A stretch of 64,000 nt of DNA from an uncultured beta proteobacterium (GCA_902625535.1 CACOBT010000002.1:97497-161496); one strand, 5' to 3'; positions 9,411 through 21,605 are shown, counted from the stretch's first letter. Numbers and translations are program-made. Notes: generated by a model not told the origin, from the letters alone.

Positions 9411-10301
9411 ATGTTTGTGACGATATCAACAAAAGCTGTATTTTTATTTTCTCTGGTTGTCGGTATTGTGGGGAGTGCCTACTCTAAAGATGTTACACCA
9501 GACAATTGGACGACGTTAAGAGTGTGCGCAGACCCGAACAGTATGCCTCTTTCAAATATTAAGAAGGAAGGTTTTGAAAATAAAATCGCGGAGCTATTTG
9601 CTAACGATCTCGGGTGGCAACTTAATTACAAGTGGTTTCCCCAAAGGTTAGCATTTTTTCGGAATACGATTCGTTCAAAGGACCCACGTTCCGAGAGTGG
9701 TTACGCATGCGACATAGCAATCGGAGCCTCTCCAGACCCGGAGGGTGCCTTGGGTACAAAAACCTACTACACATCGACGTGGGTCATGGTAATTCCGGAT
9801 ACCCCAATTTTTAAAAACGTTAAGTCCTCTGACGATATCCTGGCTATGGATAGAAGAGACCTTGATGGAAGAAAGTTTGGAATTTTCCAGGGAACTCCTG
9901 GGGCTGATTGGGTGGTAAAAAATGGATTCGCGGGCCAGATGATGCCCTTCGTAAGGATGCAAAGTGATCCAAATGAGTATCCGGGTTTGATAATTGAGAA
10001 AAATCTGGCCAGGGGCCAAATTGACTTTGCTATTGCTTGGGGGCCAATCGCAGCATATTCATCCGCCCAGGTTAAAGATCGAAAAATTAGGCTTGTCCCA
10101 TTAATTGGTGATAAGGAGATGAGAACTGACTATTCAATAGCAATGGCTGTGCGATATCGTGAGCCGGCATGGAAAAAAATGGTTGAAGCATTTATCTCTC
10201 GTAGGCAAGATGATATCAATAGAATAATTAGTGGTTATGGGGTTCCATTGGTAATGGCGGATGGGTCCGTTGTTATTGGAGAGGAGAGGTTTTCGAGGTA
10301 A
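9411..10301 (+). CDS. MxaJ/XoxJ-type quinoprotein dehydrogenase-associated periplasmic binding protein
   Basis: LRVCADPNSMPLSNIKKEGFENKIAELFANDLGWQLNYKWFPQRLAFFRNTIR...YACDIAIGASPDPEGALGTKTYYTSTWVMV typical of MxaJ-type proteins. Confidence 0.85.
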   Translation: MFVTISTKAVFLFSLVVGIVGSAYSKDVTPDNWTTLRVCADPNSMPLSNIKKEGFENKIAELFANDLGWQLNYKWFPQRLAFFRNTIRSKDPRSESGYACDIAIGASPDPEGALGTKTYYTSTWVMVIPDTPIFKNVKSSDDILAMDRRDLDGRKFGIFQGTPGADWVVKNGFAGQMMPFVRMQSDPNEYPGLIIEKNLARGQIDFAIAWGPIAAYSSAQVKDRKIRLVPLIGDKEMRTDYSIAMAVRYREPAWKKMVEAFISRRQDDINRIISGYGVPLVMADGSVVIGEERFSR

Positions 10302-10343
10302 ATTGTCTTCGCCCCTATCGTGTGTTCCACTTTTAGAATATGA

Positions 10344-11291
10344 ATGGTACTCATAAAATTTTCACTCAACATCCTTCTTTTTGTCCTCTTTGGGTCAGTT
10401 GCGGCTGACGTAAAAATTTTCGTTACTAATCAAGGTAGTGACAGTGTATCGGTTTTTAGTTTTACCGGCAGATTTGACTTTTTGAAGGAAATAGAAGTTG
10501 GTAATGCGCCAGCGGGAGTCGCCGTGAGCAGTGTAAATAGGGAAGTTTATATTTCAAATACCGAGAGTTCAGAAATTAGTGTTATAGATGTGGATGCATT
10601 AGAGATAAAAAGAACAATCAAGTTAAACGGTAGCAGTTTGGGCGTCGCCGTATCGCCCGACGGCAAACGTCTCTTTGTTTCAGATTGGTTCAATAACTGC
10701 CTCGCTATAATACAGCTAGACTCTCAAAATGCAAGATGCGTTGATGTCGGCCGTGCTCCTGCCGGCATTTCGGTTTCAAAAAAAAATGGCGAGATCTATG
10801 TAGCCAATCGAGACAGTAACTCCGTTGTTATTATCTCATTATCAGAGGAAAAAGTTATTGATGAAATTTTGGTTGGCGATCATCCCTTTGGTACAAAACT
10901 TTCCCCCGATGAGGATTATTTGTACGTAACAAATGTTCAAAGCAATGATGTATCGATTATTGATTTGAACGAGCGACGTGAAAAAACAAAAGTTAGCGTT
11001 GGTAAAAAACCTTACTGTATCACTTTTTCTTATGATGGACGAAAGGCATTCGTGACAAATCAATATTCTGATTCTATTTCAGTAATAAATACAGAGTCTG
11101 AAGCTGTAGAAAAAACATTTGCTTCTGGAAGTTTTCCTGAAGGAATAAATACCTATGGTTCATATATAATTTTTGTGAGCTGGCTTGATGAAGAAATCAT
11201 TGCTATTGATCAAGGTGATCAATCTATTACGAGCTCTGCGTCAACCGGTGAAAACCCACGAAACTTTGGAAACTTCATTTTTCAGGAATGA
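10344..11291 (+). CDS. secreted YVTN-family beta-propeller protein
   Basis: Repeated blade motifs: VGNAPAGVAVSSVNREVYISNTESSEISVIDVD, VGRAPAGISVSKKNGEIYVANRDSNSVVIIS, VGDHPFGTKLSPDEDYLYVTNVQSNDVSIID; signal peptide. Confidence 0.85.
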   Translation: MVLIKFSLNILLFVLFGSVAADVKIFVTNQGSDSVSVFSFTGRFDFLKEIEVGNAPAGVAVSSVNREVYISNTESSEISVIDVDALEIKRTIKLNGSSLGVAVSPDGKRLFVSDWFNNCLAIIQLDSQNARCVDVGRAPAGISVSKKNGEIYVANRDSNSVVIISLSEEKVIDEILVGDHPFGTKLSPDEDYLYVTNVQSNDVSIIDLNERREKTKVSVGKKPYCITFSYDGRKAFVTNQYSDSISVINTESEAVEKTFASGSFPEGINTYGSYIIFVSWLDEEIIAIDQGDQSITSSASTGENPRNFGNFIFQE

Positions 11292-11321
11292 AATGGTTTT
11301 AACTATATTTGGAGGAAACGC

Positions 11322-11837
11322 GTGAACAAAATTAGATTTTTCAAGATGATACTGTTTTTGATATTTCCAGGTCTTTTGTTTGGACATGGTCCAACTAGGC
11401 AGAAAGTGTCTGAAAGTGTTATTATAAACGGGGAGGCCGGCAAGGCATGGTCGCTCATTTCTAATTTGGCTAAAATTGGAGATTGGCATTCGCAATACAA
11501 ATCGATAAAGAGTAAAGGGGAAGACCTCCAGCCAGTATCGATGTTTGCTGGTGGACCCGGTGTTATTCAAATATTGGCGCTTGACCCGGAAAAAAAATTG
11601 TTGAAGTACAGGCTTAAAAAGCCCGGAATTATTCCGGTAAATAATTACAGTGGGAGATTGCGTGTAGAGCAAATTGATTCGGACAAAATTAAGATTACAT
11701 ACAAGGGCGCTTTTTATAGGAAATATTTAAACAACGATCCGCCCCCTGAGGAAAACGATGACGTTGCGATAGCAGCAGTAAGCAAGATGTATATAGAAAC
11801 GTTAAACAAATTTGGGAAACAAATCAGTAGGAAATAG
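11322..11837 (+). CDS. mxaD: SRPBCC-fold protein, MxaD-like
   Basis: HGPTRQKVSESVIINGEAGKAWSLISNLAKIGDWHSQ after signal peptide; MxaD-type SRPBCC; GTG start. Confidence 0.75.
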   Translation: MNKIRFFKMILFLIFPGLLFGHGPTRQKVSESVIINGEAGKAWSLISNLAKIGDWHSQYKSIKSKGEDLQPVSMFAGGPGVIQILALDPEKKLLKYRLKKPGIIPVNNYSGRLRVEQIDSDKIKITYKGAFYRKYLNNDPPPEENDDVAIAAVSKMYIETLNKFGKQISRK

Positions 11838-11866
11838 AATGTTATGAGGACGTCGATGGAAGAACG

Positions 11867-12421
11867 TTGGACAGCAAACAGGTAAAAATTATCCTGGAAG
11901 CGTTGCTTCTAGCTAGCGAAACGCCTTTAACACTGAAAAAGGCGCATGCTATATTCAATAGTGAACCGGGAATAAGAATGATCGAAAGTTGCCTAACGGA
12001 GCTTCAGGAAGAGTGGAAACAAAGGGGGCTGGAGTTAGTGTCTACTTCTTTAGGTTGGCGTTTTCAAACAAAAGAGGAATTTTCAGGTTACATCCAAAAA
12101 TTGTACTCTGATCGTCCGGCAAAATACTCCAGGGCCACATTAGAAACTTTGGCAATTATCGCATATAAACAGCCTGTGACTCGCGCAGACATTGAGGCCG
12201 TAAGAGGAGTTAGTGTGTCGTCACAGATAGTAAGAAATCTAGAAGAAAAGGGATGGGTGGAATCAGTTGGAAGAAAAGATGTTTTAGGCAGACCTCTATT
12301 GTATGCTACAACGAAACGTTTTTTAGCAGACCTCGGATTGCATTCGATACAGGACCTACCGGCAGCAACTGAAAATGAGATCCAAACAGAGGAAAATTCA
12401 GAAAACGATAGGCTAATATGA
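11867..12421 (+). CDS. scpB: segregation and condensation protein B
   Basis: [14 protein letters not shown]...[66 protein letters not shown] start. Confidence 0.93.
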   Translation: MDSKQVKIILEALLLASETPLTLKKAHAIFNSEPGIRMIESCLTELQEEWKQRGLELVSTSLGWRFQTKEEFSGYIQKLYSDRPAKYSRATLETLAIIAYKQPVTRADIEAVRGVSVSSQIVRNLEEKGWVESVGRKDVLGRPLLYATTKRFLADLGLHSIQDLPAATENEIQTEENSENDRLI

Positions 12422-13716
12422 CAGAAGAAACTCCTGATAATTCAATTCCATTTTTATCTGAATTTGATAAGTCGGTTTCTATCATAATCGACAATGGAAA
12501 TTCAAAGCACGGTAGAAAAAATTTTAAAAAAATGCGTGAGACGGATTCACCAAAATTACACAAGGTACTTGCTGATGGAGGAATGGGTTCTAGAAGAGAA
12601 ATGGAGGATCTTATCCTCTCAGGTAGAATATCGGTGAATGGAACACCGGCCCATATCGGTCAGAGAATCACGCATAATGATCAAGTGCGGGTAAATGGGA
12701 AATTATTAAAAGTTAAAATCGACCCCCCTCCGATAAGGGTTCTTGCGTACCATAAACCTATCGGTGAAATAGTTTCTCGAGATGACCCAGAAAAAAGACC
12801 GTCAGTGTTTAAAAACCTTCCAAGAATTAAAGGAGGCCGTTGGATTGCTGTTGGACGGTTAGATATTAATACTGAGGGTCTTATCCTTTTCTCCAATTCA
12901 GGAGATTTAGCTAATCGCCTCATGCATCCTAGAAATGAGATAGAAAGAGAATATGCTGTCCGTTTGTACGGAGATATTTCTGGTGAAAAAATCGAAAAAC
13001 TTTTGGCGGGAATTGAATTTGAAGAAGGGTTAGCACAGTTTAAAAAACTTGAAGTCGTTGGCGGTGGGGGGGCAAATGTTTGGGTTAGAGTGTTAATGGT
13101 TGAAGGCAAGAGAAGAGAAGTCCGTAGATTATTTGAAGCTGTGGATGTGACCGTCAGCAGGCTTATTCGTATCAGGTACGGAATTGTTTCACTGCCGGAG
13201 AATCTTAGGCGTGGTAGATCAACTGAACTATCTACAAAGGCTATTGAAGCGTTATTAAAGACCGTCGGTATGAAACAGGTTGGTTCGAAAAAAAGTATGT
13301 CCCGGAGGAAAGGAAGATCATCCGACAGCTCTGGGGTAAACTTTGGGGCCTCCTCGCTAGGGCAAACTAGAGGCACGAGGTCAGGTGCTAGGAAATCGAA
13401 TTTTTATCAGAAAACCAACTCTGTCAATTACAATGACGTTGGAAAATCGAATGCTTATTCAGAGGTCTATGGCACGGGAGACGACGATTCGCAACCAAAA
13501 AACGATGATGCTCATTTATCAAAGTTGGGTGGCCCAATGCGTAAAGCAAAACGTGTTGGGCAACGTCCGGATCCTCTACAAACCTCTTGGGGCCCTGCCA
13601 CAAATTCTACCGAGACGGTGCCTGGAGCATTGAAAAACAAAAAATCTAGATCGCCGAACAGGCAAAGGAGGACGAGTAGGAATTCGCGTAAAATTAAGGC
13701 CTCGGGACATCACTAA
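12418..13716 (+). CDS. rluB: 23S rRNA pseudouridine synthase, RluB-type, with long low-complexity basic tail
   Basis: S4 domain [30 protein letters not shown], catalytic [29 protein letters not shown]-terminal ~140 aa S/R/K/N-rich. Confidence 0.9.
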   Translation: MTEETPDNSIPFLSEFDKSVSIIIDNGNSKHGRKNFKKMRETDSPKLHKVLADGGMGSRREMEDLILSGRISVNGTPAHIGQRITHNDQVRVNGKLLKVKIDPPPIRVLAYHKPIGEIVSRDDPEKRPSVFKNLPRIKGGRWIAVGRLDINTEGLILFSNSGDLANRLMHPRNEIEREYAVRLYGDISGEKIEKLLAGIEFEEGLAQFKKLEVVGGGGANVWVRVLMVEGKRREVRRLFEAVDVTVSRLIRIRYGIVSLPENLRRGRSTELSTKAIEALLKTVGMKQVGSKKSMSRRKGRSSDSSGVNFGASSLGQTRGTRSGARKSNFYQKTNSVNYNDVGKSNAYSEVYGTGDDDSQPKNDDAHLSKLGGPMRKAKRVGQRPDPLQTSWGPATNSTETVPGALKNKKSRSPNRQRRTSRNSRKIKASGHH

Positions 13717-13754
13717 CTATATCTTGCTGAAATTTCAACCTTAAATTAAAATAA

Positions 13755-13780
13755 AGGAAGGGGCGTATTGCCCTTTTTTA
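13755..13780 (+). terminator. rho-independent-terminator-like hairpin between rluB and rimP
   Basis: aaGGGGC-gtatt-GCCCttTTTT: 7-bp stem including one G-U wobble, 5-nt loop and a T tract. Confidence 0.6.
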
Positions 13781-13798
13781 ATTTTAGGGGGAAAACTA

Positions 13799-14302
13799 TT
13801 GTTGTTAGACAGATGGAACACTGTGGTTTCTGAAATTGCAACTGGAATGGGTTATGAGCTCGTTGACCTTGAGCTGTGCCAATCCGGATTAGTTCGTGTT
13901 TTCATCGATTTCATTGGGAGTGAAAGAGATGTGTGCGTGAAGGACTGCGAGTTACTGACCCGACAATTATTGTATCAATTGCCTGTAGAGAAACTGCTTT
14001 TTGAAAGATTAGAAGTATCGTCACCTGGGATTGACAGGAAGTTAACCAAACCATCTCACTTTGAAAGGTTTGTTGGTTCTAAAATAAAGATTTGTCTCAA
14101 GGAGCCAATTGATAAAATCAAAAATTTTGAAGGCATTTTAATCAAGGATAATATGAGTGGAGATGATAACGATTTGGATTCAAAATTTGCTCTTGAATTG
14201 TTGGATACAAAAAAAAATCTTATTCTTGCTTTCTCTATCAGGGAGCTATCATCAGCCCGCCTAGTTGGAGAAACTATCCTTAAAGGTAGAAGATATGAGT
14301 AA
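13799..14302 (+). CDS. rimP: ribosome maturation factor RimP
   Basis: [21 protein letters not shown]...[23 protein letters not shown]; upstream of nusA. Confidence 0.93.
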   Translation: MLLDRWNTVVSEIATGMGYELVDLELCQSGLVRVFIDFIGSERDVCVKDCELLTRQLLYQLPVEKLLFERLEVSSPGIDRKLTKPSHFERFVGSKIKICLKEPIDKIKNFEGILIKDNMSGDDNDLDSKFALELLDTKKNLILAFSIRELSSARLVGETILKGRRYE

Positions 14303-15818
14303 AGAAGTTTTAATCCTAGTAGACGCAATAGCCAGGGAAAAGAATGTTGAACGAGAAATTGTTTTTGAATCTTTGGAAAGTGCATTAGCGTCTGCGACAA
14401 AAAAAAGATTTCCACATGATTCCGACATTATTGTGAGAATAGACAGATCTAACGGAGAATATGATGCGTTTCGTCGATGGAGAGTTGTTGAGGATGCTGA
14501 ATTCACAAATGATGAGTCAGAAATAACATTGGATGGAGCAAGAAAGCAAATCGACGATATCGAAATTGGAGATTACATTGAGGAAGAGCTTAAAGCTGAA
14601 AAATTTGGCAGGATCGGAGCACAGGCTGCTAAGCAAGTTATTACACAGAAAATTCGCGAGGCCGAAAGGGAACAAGTTTTAAATGATTTTTTAGAAAGAG
14701 GTGAAGCAATTGTTTCTGGCACTGTAAAAAGAATGGATAGAGGTGATATTATTATTGAGGCTGGAAAAATTGAAGCTCGCTTACCGAAGGATCAAATCAT
14801 TCCGAAGGAAAATCTCCGTCCGGGCGACAGAGTAAGGGCTTACATGTTGAAAGTCGACAGGGCACAACGTGGACAGCAAGTTATTTTGTCCAGGACATGT
14901 CCTGAAATAATTATGAAATTGTTTGAGCTGGAGGTACCTGAGATTGAGCAGGGCTTAATGACCATAAAATCCGCTTCCAGAGATCCAGGTGTACGGGCAA
15001 AAATTGCGGTTCATACCTCAGATTCTAGGATTGATCCTATCGGAACATGTGTAGGGGTTCGTGGTAGTCGTGTACAAGCGGTCACTCATGAGTTATCGGG
15101 AGAGCGTGTTGATATCGTTTTATGGTCAGAGGACCCGGCTGAGTTTGTAATTGGTGCGTTGGCTCCTGCGAATGTAAGCCAAATTGTGGTTGACGAAGAA
15201 GGGAAGTCAATGGATGTCGTTGTAGAAGAGAGTGAGCTTGCAGTTGCGATAGGGAGAGGGGGACAAAATGTCAGGCTTGCATCTGAGCTAACGGGCTGGC
15301 AGATTAACATTCTTACTGCTGATGAATCAGAGAAAAAGACTGCTTTAGAGAGAAAGGATGTTTTGCAGTTATTTATCGAGAAACTTGACGTAGATGAAGA
15401 GGTTGCCTCTGTTCTCGTAGATGAGGGATTCACTAGTATGGACGAGATTGCATATGTTCCAGTTTCTGAGATGTTGGGGATAGAAGCTTTTGATGAGGAT
15501 ACTGTTAGTGAGCTTAGGACTAGGGCTAGAAATTTTTTATTAACACAAGCGTTGGTTGCTGAGGAAAAACTTCAATCTACGGATACTGATCTTTTTGAGG
15601 TTTCTGGAATGTCAAATGAGTTAGCGGCAAAATTGGTTGATTGTAAAATTCTTACTAGGGATGATCTGGCAGAGTTATCGGTTGATGAGTTAGTTGAGCT
15701 TATAAACATTAATCGGGACGAAGGGAGTACCCTAATTATGGAGGCAAGAGCGCATTGGTTTGATTCTGAGGGAGAAAACGTCAACGCCGGTAGTGGGGAG
15801 GGTTCGAGTGTCAGTTAA
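14295..15818 (+). CDS. nusA: transcription termination/antitermination protein NusA
   Basis: [38 protein letters not shown]1 and KH domains ([29 protein letters not shown]); ATG at 14295. Confidence 0.95.
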   Translation: MSKEVLILVDAIAREKNVEREIVFESLESALASATKKRFPHDSDIIVRIDRSNGEYDAFRRWRVVEDAEFTNDESEITLDGARKQIDDIEIGDYIEEELKAEKFGRIGAQAAKQVITQKIREAEREQVLNDFLERGEAIVSGTVKRMDRGDIIIEAGKIEARLPKDQIIPKENLRPGDRVRAYMLKVDRAQRGQQVILSRTCPEIIMKLFELEVPEIEQGLMTIKSASRDPGVRAKIAVHTSDSRIDPIGTCVGVRGSRVQAVTHELSGERVDIVLWSEDPAEFVIGALAPANVSQIVVDEEGKSMDVVVEESELAVAIGRGGQNVRLASELTGWQINILTADESEKKTALERKDVLQLFIEKLDVDEEVASVLVDEGFTSMDEIAYVPVSEMLGIEAFDEDTVSELRTRARNFLLTQALVAEEKLQSTDTDLFEVSGMSNELAAKLVDCKILTRDDLAELSVDELVELININRDEGSTLIMEARAHWFDSEGENVNAGSGEGSSVS

Positions 15819-18480
15819 TACAAGCGTAAAAGAATTCGCTGCGGAATTGAAAGTACCCGTGGATACATTACTCGATCAACTAACTCTTGCCGGAGTACCC
15901 AAAAAGTCGGGGCTGGATACTATATCTGAGGAAGATAAAGAAAAACTTTTATTAACACTTAGAAATGCTCATTCGCAAACCGCAGGTTCCGTTAGAAGAA
16001 AAAAGATTACTTTGACAAAACGGACGACATCGGAGATAAAGCAGGCGGATCCATCGGGAAAATCACGAACTATTCAGGTTGAGGTGAGAAAGAAAAGAGT
16101 ATTTGTGAAGAAGAAATCTTATGAAGACAATTTGACTGAATTGACAAATGATTCTGCTCAGGAAGCTTTTGGGGAGGATGAGTCACTAAATGAAAGTTTT
16201 GAGGAAAAAGCCGAAATTGAGAGTCGTGGAATTACTGAAAAAATTGAGAAGAAGACAGGTTTGGCAAAAAGTAAAACTGCTAACATTGTTCCGGGCGAGG
16301 GGGAAAAGGATTTGAATAGCGGTACTATCGTGCAGGAGGAGGAGGTTGGAAGATCTAATGTTGATTCGGAGGTTGCTGAAATAAATGCTTTCATGACCTC
16401 GGAAAAAGATAGCGAGCAAAAGACTAAAAATGATGAAAAAGAAACTAAAGACAATAAAGCCGGGAAGGAAAAAACAACGTTAAAGGTTACGCTCCCCGTT
16501 GATCGTGAAAAACAAAACGCCAAAGCAAAGAAAAGTGAAAAATCTGTCAAAGCTACAAAATTATCTTCTACCTGGAAGGAAGAACAGAGACAGAAAAGAA
16601 CAATGAAGACTCGAGGAGATGTGTCAGGTGGTACAGGAGGTTGGCGTCCTCATAAGGTAAAACCCAAACCAACCACTAACTCCCAAAAACAAGATGAGCA
16701 AAATAGCAATGTTGAATTCGTGGTTCGTGAAGTTAATGTGCCTGAAACTATCTCAGTAGCAGATTTAGCTCATAAAATGGCTTTCAAGGGAGGTGAAGTA
16801 GTCAAAGTGCTCATGAATATGGGACAAATGGTCACTATTAATCAGGTGCTTGATCAGGAGACCGCTATGATAGTGGTGGAAGAGATGGGTCATAAAGCTA
16901 TTGCTGCTAAACTTGACGACCCCGAGTTATTTTTAGAAGAAAGTGAACACAGCTCCATGAAAAATGTTGAGTTGCGGACGAGACCGCCGGTCGTAACAAT
17001 TATGGGCCACGTTGACCATGGGAAAACCTCGTTGTTAGATTTGATTAGAAGAACAAAGGTTGTTGATAGTGAGGCTGGGGGGATCACCCAACATATTGGC
17101 GCATATCACGTGGTCAGTAAAAAGGGGACTGTGACGTTCCTTGATACACCCGGGCACGAGGCATTCACAGCAATGAGAGCTAGGGGTGCAAATGCTACGG
17201 ATATTGTCATTTTGGTGGTTGCCGCGGACGATGGAGTTATGCCTCAAACAAAAGAGGCTATCGCTCACGCAAGAGCCGCCAGGGTTCCAATTGTTGTTGC
17301 AGTGAATAAAATTGATAAACCAGAGGCAAATATAGAACGAGTCAGAAGCGAATTAATTGCCGAAGAAGTTGTTCCTGAAGACTTTGGTGGGGATTCGCCT
17401 TTTGTTCCGGTTTCAGCAAAGACCGGTAAAGGCTTGGACGAGTTACTGGAAAATATTCTTCTGCAAGCAGAAATTCTCGAGCTAAAAGCACCAGTTGAGT
17501 CCATGGCGAAAGGTCTAATTGTTGAAGCTAGCATTGATAAAGGAAGAGGCCCTGTGGCGACTGTATTAGTTCAAGCCGGTACGTTAAACAAAGGGGATGT
17601 CGTTTTAGCCGGCGCTTCTTTTGGTAGAGTGAGGGCTTTGTTAGATGAGAATAACAAGCAAATCGAGTCAGCAGGGCCTTCAATACCAGCGGAGATTTTA
17701 GGTCTGACTGACGTTCCTCAGTCGGGTGATGAACTGCTGGTTCTGGGGGACGAAAAGAAAGCACGAGAAATTGCTCTGTTCAGGCAGGGGAAGTTTCGTG
17801 ACGTTCGTCTAGCAAAACAGCAAGCCGCAAAGTTGGAGAATGTTTTTGAAAATATGGGGGGGGAAAATAAAGATCTTCCGTTAATTGTTAAAGCAGATGT
17901 CCATGGTTCACAGGAGGCTGTATCGCTATCCCTGCAAAAACTTTCCAATCAAGAGATTAAGATCAGATTAGTGCATGCTGCTGTAGGACCTGTAACCGAA
18001 TCAGATGTTAATCTAGCAATAGCATCCAGGGCTGTCATAATAGGATTTAATGTTAGAGCTGATTCTACTTCCAAACGATTAGCAGAGTTAAACGGTATCG
18101 ATATAAGGTATTACAATGTAATTTACGATGCAGTAAAGGATGTTAAAGATGCTCTACAGGGCATGCTTGCTCCCGAGATAAAAGAAGAAGTAACCGGATT
18201 AGTTGAAATTAGACAGGTTTTTAAGGTTTCAAAACTGGGAAAAATTGCAGGATGTATGGTACTTGAAGGAGTCGTGAAAAGGAGCGCCTCTGTCAGATTG
18301 TTAAGAGAAAATGTCGTTATCTGGACGGGAGAGTTAGAGTCGTTGAAACGGTTTAAAGATGATATTAAAGAGGTGAAAGAGGGCTACGAATGTGGATTAA
18401 CCCTGCGTGGCTATAACGATATCAAAGAGGGAGATCAATTGGAAGTCTTTGAGGTAAGGGAAATTGCGAGAGCACTCTAA
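15808..18480 (+). CDS. infB: translation initiation factor IF-2
   Basis: [52 protein letters not shown] start at 15808 overlaps nusA stop. Confidence 0.97.
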   Translation: MSVNTSVKEFAAELKVPVDTLLDQLTLAGVPKKSGLDTISEEDKEKLLLTLRNAHSQTAGSVRRKKITLTKRTTSEIKQADPSGKSRTIQVEVRKKRVFVKKKSYEDNLTELTNDSAQEAFGEDESLNESFEEKAEIESRGITEKIEKKTGLAKSKTANIVPGEGEKDLNSGTIVQEEEVGRSNVDSEVAEINAFMTSEKDSEQKTKNDEKETKDNKAGKEKTTLKVTLPVDREKQNAKAKKSEKSVKATKLSSTWKEEQRQKRTMKTRGDVSGGTGGWRPHKVKPKPTTNSQKQDEQNSNVEFVVREVNVPETISVADLAHKMAFKGGEVVKVLMNMGQMVTINQVLDQETAMIVVEEMGHKAIAAKLDDPELFLEESEHSSMKNVELRTRPPVVTIMGHVDHGKTSLLDLIRRTKVVDSEAGGITQHIGAYHVVSKKGTVTFLDTPGHEAFTAMRARGANATDIVILVVAADDGVMPQTKEAIAHARAARVPIVVAVNKIDKPEANIERVRSELIAEEVVPEDFGGDSPFVPVSAKTGKGLDELLENILLQAEILELKAPVESMAKGLIVEASIDKGRGPVATVLVQAGTLNKGDVVLAGASFGRVRALLDENNKQIESAGPSIPAEILGLTDVPQSGDELLVLGDEKKAREIALFRQGKFRDVRLAKQQAAKLENVFENMGGENKDLPLIVKADVHGSQEAVSLSLQKLSNQEIKIRLVHAAVGPVTESDVNLAIASRAVIIGFNVRADSTSKRLAELNGIDIRYYNVIYDAVKDVKDALQGMLAPEIKEEVTGLVEIRQVFKVSKLGKIAGCMVLEGVVKRSASVRLLRENVVIWTGELESLKRFKDDIKEVKEGYECGLTLRGYNDIKEGDQLEVFEVREIARAL

Positions 18481-18835
18481 TAAATTCAATTTTCGTTCTA
18501 AAAGAGGGTTTCAAATTGCAGATCATATTCGAAAAGCTGTTTCAGAAATTGTTAGAGCGAAGGTAAAAGATCCAAGACTAAAGACAATTACCGTGACTGA
18601 TGTTGAGATTACACACGATCTTTCTATCGCTAAAATCTACTATAGTGTTTATCCATGGTCGAAGGACAACATTAGCAGAGCTCGGGTTGGTTTGGAATCT
18701 GCGGGAAAATTTATCAGGAGGCAGTTGGGGAAAGAGCTTACATGTTACAGAATTCCAGACGTTACTTTCAAGTTAGATAACTCTCTCGCAAATGGTGGTA
18801 GGATTAACGAGCTACTTGCTAAGATTGCTGAGTGA
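18464..18835 (+). CDS. rbfA: 30S ribosome-binding factor A
   Basis: [49 protein letters not shown]. Confidence 0.95.
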   Translation: MREHSNKFNFRSKRGFQIADHIRKAVSEIVRAKVKDPRLKTITVTDVEITHDLSIAKIYYSVYPWSKDNISRARVGLESAGKFIRRQLGKELTCYRIPDVTFKLDNSLANGGRINELLAKIAE

Positions 18836-18866
18836 ATCGAATACCTTGGTTTTACTGTTGAAATAG

Positions 18867-19787
18867 ATGAGCCTAAACGGTATTATTTTCATTAATAAAA
18901 AGGCAGGAATTTCTTCAGCTGGAGTAGTTAGGGATGTAAAAAAGATTGTCCAGTGTAAAGTAGGACATGGCGGAACCCTAGACCCAATAGCTACCGGGGT
19001 ACTACCTATTTTAATCGGAGAAGGTACTAAGTTCGGGTCGTTCTCGTTGCAAAAAAATAAAACTTATAATGCGGAGTTATTATTGGGAGTATCCACTGAT
19101 ACCGGTGATAAGACGGGCACTGTCCTGGAAGAGAAAAATATTAATTGTACCAAAGGGGAAATTTTGAAGGTGTTAAAAAAATTTTCCGGAAAATATTCAC
19201 AAACAGTACCGTCATATTCTGCGGTTAAAGTTAGAGGAGTTCCGATGTACAAACTTGCTCGAAGGGGGATAACTACTGACAAAATTGTCAGACAGGTTGA
19301 AATCACTGATCTGAAACTAGTTGCACTAACAGGTCCACGTTTAGAATTAAAAGTTACTTGCTCAAAAGGAACATACATCAGGTCGTTGGCTACGGATATT
19401 GGCGAAATGCTGGGGTGCGGCGCCCATATTACAAATTTAGAAAGAAGTGCAGTTGGGGAATTTTCCTTAAGGGATGCTTTCACACTAGATAACATGACAC
19501 AAGACTTAAAACGATTTGGTAAGAAAATTCTCGACGAAAAGTATATCAGACCTGTTGATTTATTTTTAAAGGATTTTAGAAGCCTTTACTTGTCTGAAAA
19601 GCAGTTGGGAAAAATCGTTAATGGTGTGGAGATTGAAGCTCCATTTGAATTCGAAAAGGTTGCGGATAATATAGTCTTGAGATTGTATGACGATGAAAAA
19701 AAATTTATAGGGTTAGCGGAAACAAAGGGAAACAAAATATTTCCTAAAAGATTGATAGGTTTAAAAAATATGAGAAAGTTAACGTAA
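18867..19787 (+). CDS. truB: tRNA pseudouridine(55) synthase TruB
   Basis: GIIFINKKAGISSAGVVRDVKK...VGHGGTLDPIATGVLPILIGEGTK. Confidence 0.95.
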   Translation: MSLNGIIFINKKAGISSAGVVRDVKKIVQCKVGHGGTLDPIATGVLPILIGEGTKFGSFSLQKNKTYNAELLLGVSTDTGDKTGTVLEEKNINCTKGEILKVLKKFSGKYSQTVPSYSAVKVRGVPMYKLARRGITTDKIVRQVEITDLKLVALTGPRLELKVTCSKGTYIRSLATDIGEMLGCGAHITNLERSAVGEFSLRDAFTLDNMTQDLKRFGKKILDEKYIRPVDLFLKDFRSLYLSEKQLGKIVNGVEIEAPFEFEKVADNIVLRLYDDEKKFIGLAETKGNKIFPKRLIGLKNMRKLT

Positions 19788-21605
19788 ATGGACAAAAGAA
19801 ATATAGCTATAATCGCGCACGTGGACCATGGAAAAACGACGCTTGTGGATCAGCTTTTAAAGCAAACTGGGGTTTTTAGGGATAACGAAACTATTCTTGA
19901 CAGGGTAATGGATTCAAATGAATTGGAAAGGGAAAGAGGAATAACAATCGTTTCGAAAAATTGTTCAATTGTGTTTGACACTGTTCACATTAACATAGTC
20001 GATACTCCGGGTCACGCTGATTTTGGCGGGGAGGTAGAGCGAATTTTATCAATGGTAGACGGAGTGTTGTTATTAGTAGATGCTGTCGAAGGACCAATGC
20101 CACAAACGCGGTTTGTGACAAACAAGGCTCTTCAGATCGGTTTGAGACCAATCGTCGTGATAAATAAAATTGATAAACTCGGGGCCCGTCCTGACTGGGT
20201 AATAGATCAAACATTCGAACTTTTTGCTAACCTAGGTGCGAGTGAACAGCAGTTAGATTTTTCGGTTATTTACACCTCAGCAATACAGGGATTCGCTACT
20301 GTTGATTCGTTAATCCAGAAAAATGATATGGGAGACTTACTGAGAGAAATCGTGCAGAAAATTCCTGAACCTGGTGGTGACGTCGAAGGACCTTTTAAGA
20401 TGCAAATTTCTGCAATTGACTACTCACCTTATCTAGGCAAAATTGGTATTGGAAAAATATCAAGGGGAAAAGTATCCTTGCGGGATAACTTAATTGCTCT
20501 CGAAGGCGAGACTGGGACCCGCGAACAATTGACAGTGAGCTCAATACAGATATTTAAGGGGCTTGATAGGGTAAGCGTTGAAAAAGCAGAGGCTGGACAG
20601 ATAGTCATAATTAATGGAATTGAGGATATCAAAATCGGAGCCACTCTCTGCGACCCAGGCGATCCAGAACCTTTTCCAATCTTAAAAGTAGACGAACCGA
20701 CTTTAGGTGTGAATTTCTTTGTTAATTCCTCACCGTTCGCGGGTAAGGAAGGGAAATTTGTCACTGGCAGACAGATTAGAGAGAGGTTAAAGAAAGAATT
20801 AATTACAAACTTAGCGTTGAAAGTCAACTTTAAAGATGAAACAGAAATTTTTGAGGTTTTTGGAAGAGGAGAATTGCATCTAACTATTTTGATTGAAAAT
20901 TTAAGGAGAGAAGGATTTGAATTGTCCGTATCTAAGCCAAAAGTTGTCTATAAAACGGGGTCGGATGGCAAACTACTAGAACCTTTTGAAACTTTAATTA
21001 TCGAGATTGATATTGAGTTTCAGGGAGTTGTTATGAAAAGTATGGGAGAAAGGGGGGGGAAGTTATGTAATATAGTGAATGTTAATGAGCACAGAACAAG
21101 GCTGGAGTATTGCATTAGTACAAAATCTCTAATTGGATTCCACGGACAACTTACTTCAATTACTAAAGGGACGGGAATTTTTTCTCATAGTTTTGAAAAA
21201 TATGATTTAATATCGTCTCTCGCAAACCAGAGAAAAAATGGCGCACTTGTCTCTCAGGAAACCGGTATTATTAACGCATATGCTTTGTGGAAAATACAGG
21301 AAAGGGGCAGGTTATTTGTTGCTCCGGGGACTGAGGTTTACGAAGGAATGGTAATAGGGATACATGCTAGGCCGAGCGATCTTATAGTAAATCCTATAAA
21401 AGGTAAAAAATTAACTAACATAAGAGCTTCTGGTAAGGATGAACATATTGAATTAAAGAATATGATGGAGCTAAATTTGGAAAAAGGTCTTGGTCTTCTC
21501 GGGGACGATGAGCTTTTGGAAATAACTCCAAAATCTCTCAGAATTCGTAAGTCTTCGCTTACGGAAGGGGAAAGAAGAAAAAATAGTAGAGTGAATGCTA
21601 ATTAA
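19788..21605 (+). CDS. typA: ribosome-associated GTPase TypA/BipA
   Basis: [59 protein letters not shown]. Confidence 0.97.
   Translation: MDKRNIAIIAHVDHGKTTLVDQLLKQTGVFRDNETILDRVMDSNELERERGITIVSKNCSIVFDTVHINIVDTPGHADFGGEVERILSMVDGVLLLVDAVEGPMPQTRFVTNKALQIGLRPIVVINKIDKLGARPDWVIDQTFELFANLGASEQQLDFSVIYTSAIQGFATVDSLIQKNDMGDLLREIVQKIPEPGGDVEGPFKMQISAIDYSPYLGKIGIGKISRGKVSLRDNLIALEGETGTREQLTVSSIQIFKGLDRVSVEKAEAGQIVIINGIEDIKIGATLCDPGDPEPFPILKVDEPTLGVNFFVNSSPFAGKEGKFVTGRQIRERLKKELITNLALKVNFKDETEIFEVFGRGELHLTILIENLRREGFELSVSKPKVVYKTGSDGKLLEPFETLIIEIDIEFQGVVMKSMGERGGKLCNIVNVNEHRTRLEYCISTKSLIGFHGQLTSITKGTGIFSHSFEKYDLISSLANQRKNGALVSQETGIINAYALWKIQERGRLFVAPGTEVYEGMVIGIHARPSDLIVNPIKGKKLTNIRASGKDEHIELKNMMELNLEKGLGLLGDDELLEITPKSLRIRKSSLTEGERRKNSRVNAN

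Noticed and set aside
12681-13376. 231-aa minus-strand ORF opposite rluB
   Set aside because: Shadow ORF of a well-recognised conserved gene; no recognisable motif or separate signals
16158-16550. 130-aa minus-strand hydrophobic ORF
   Set aside because: Serine/phenylalanine-rich antisense of the lysine/glutamate-rich infB linker; a compositional artefact
16000-16720. Long lysine/glutamate-rich low-complexity region
   Set aside because: Corresponds to the normally variable linker in the N-terminal part of IF-2
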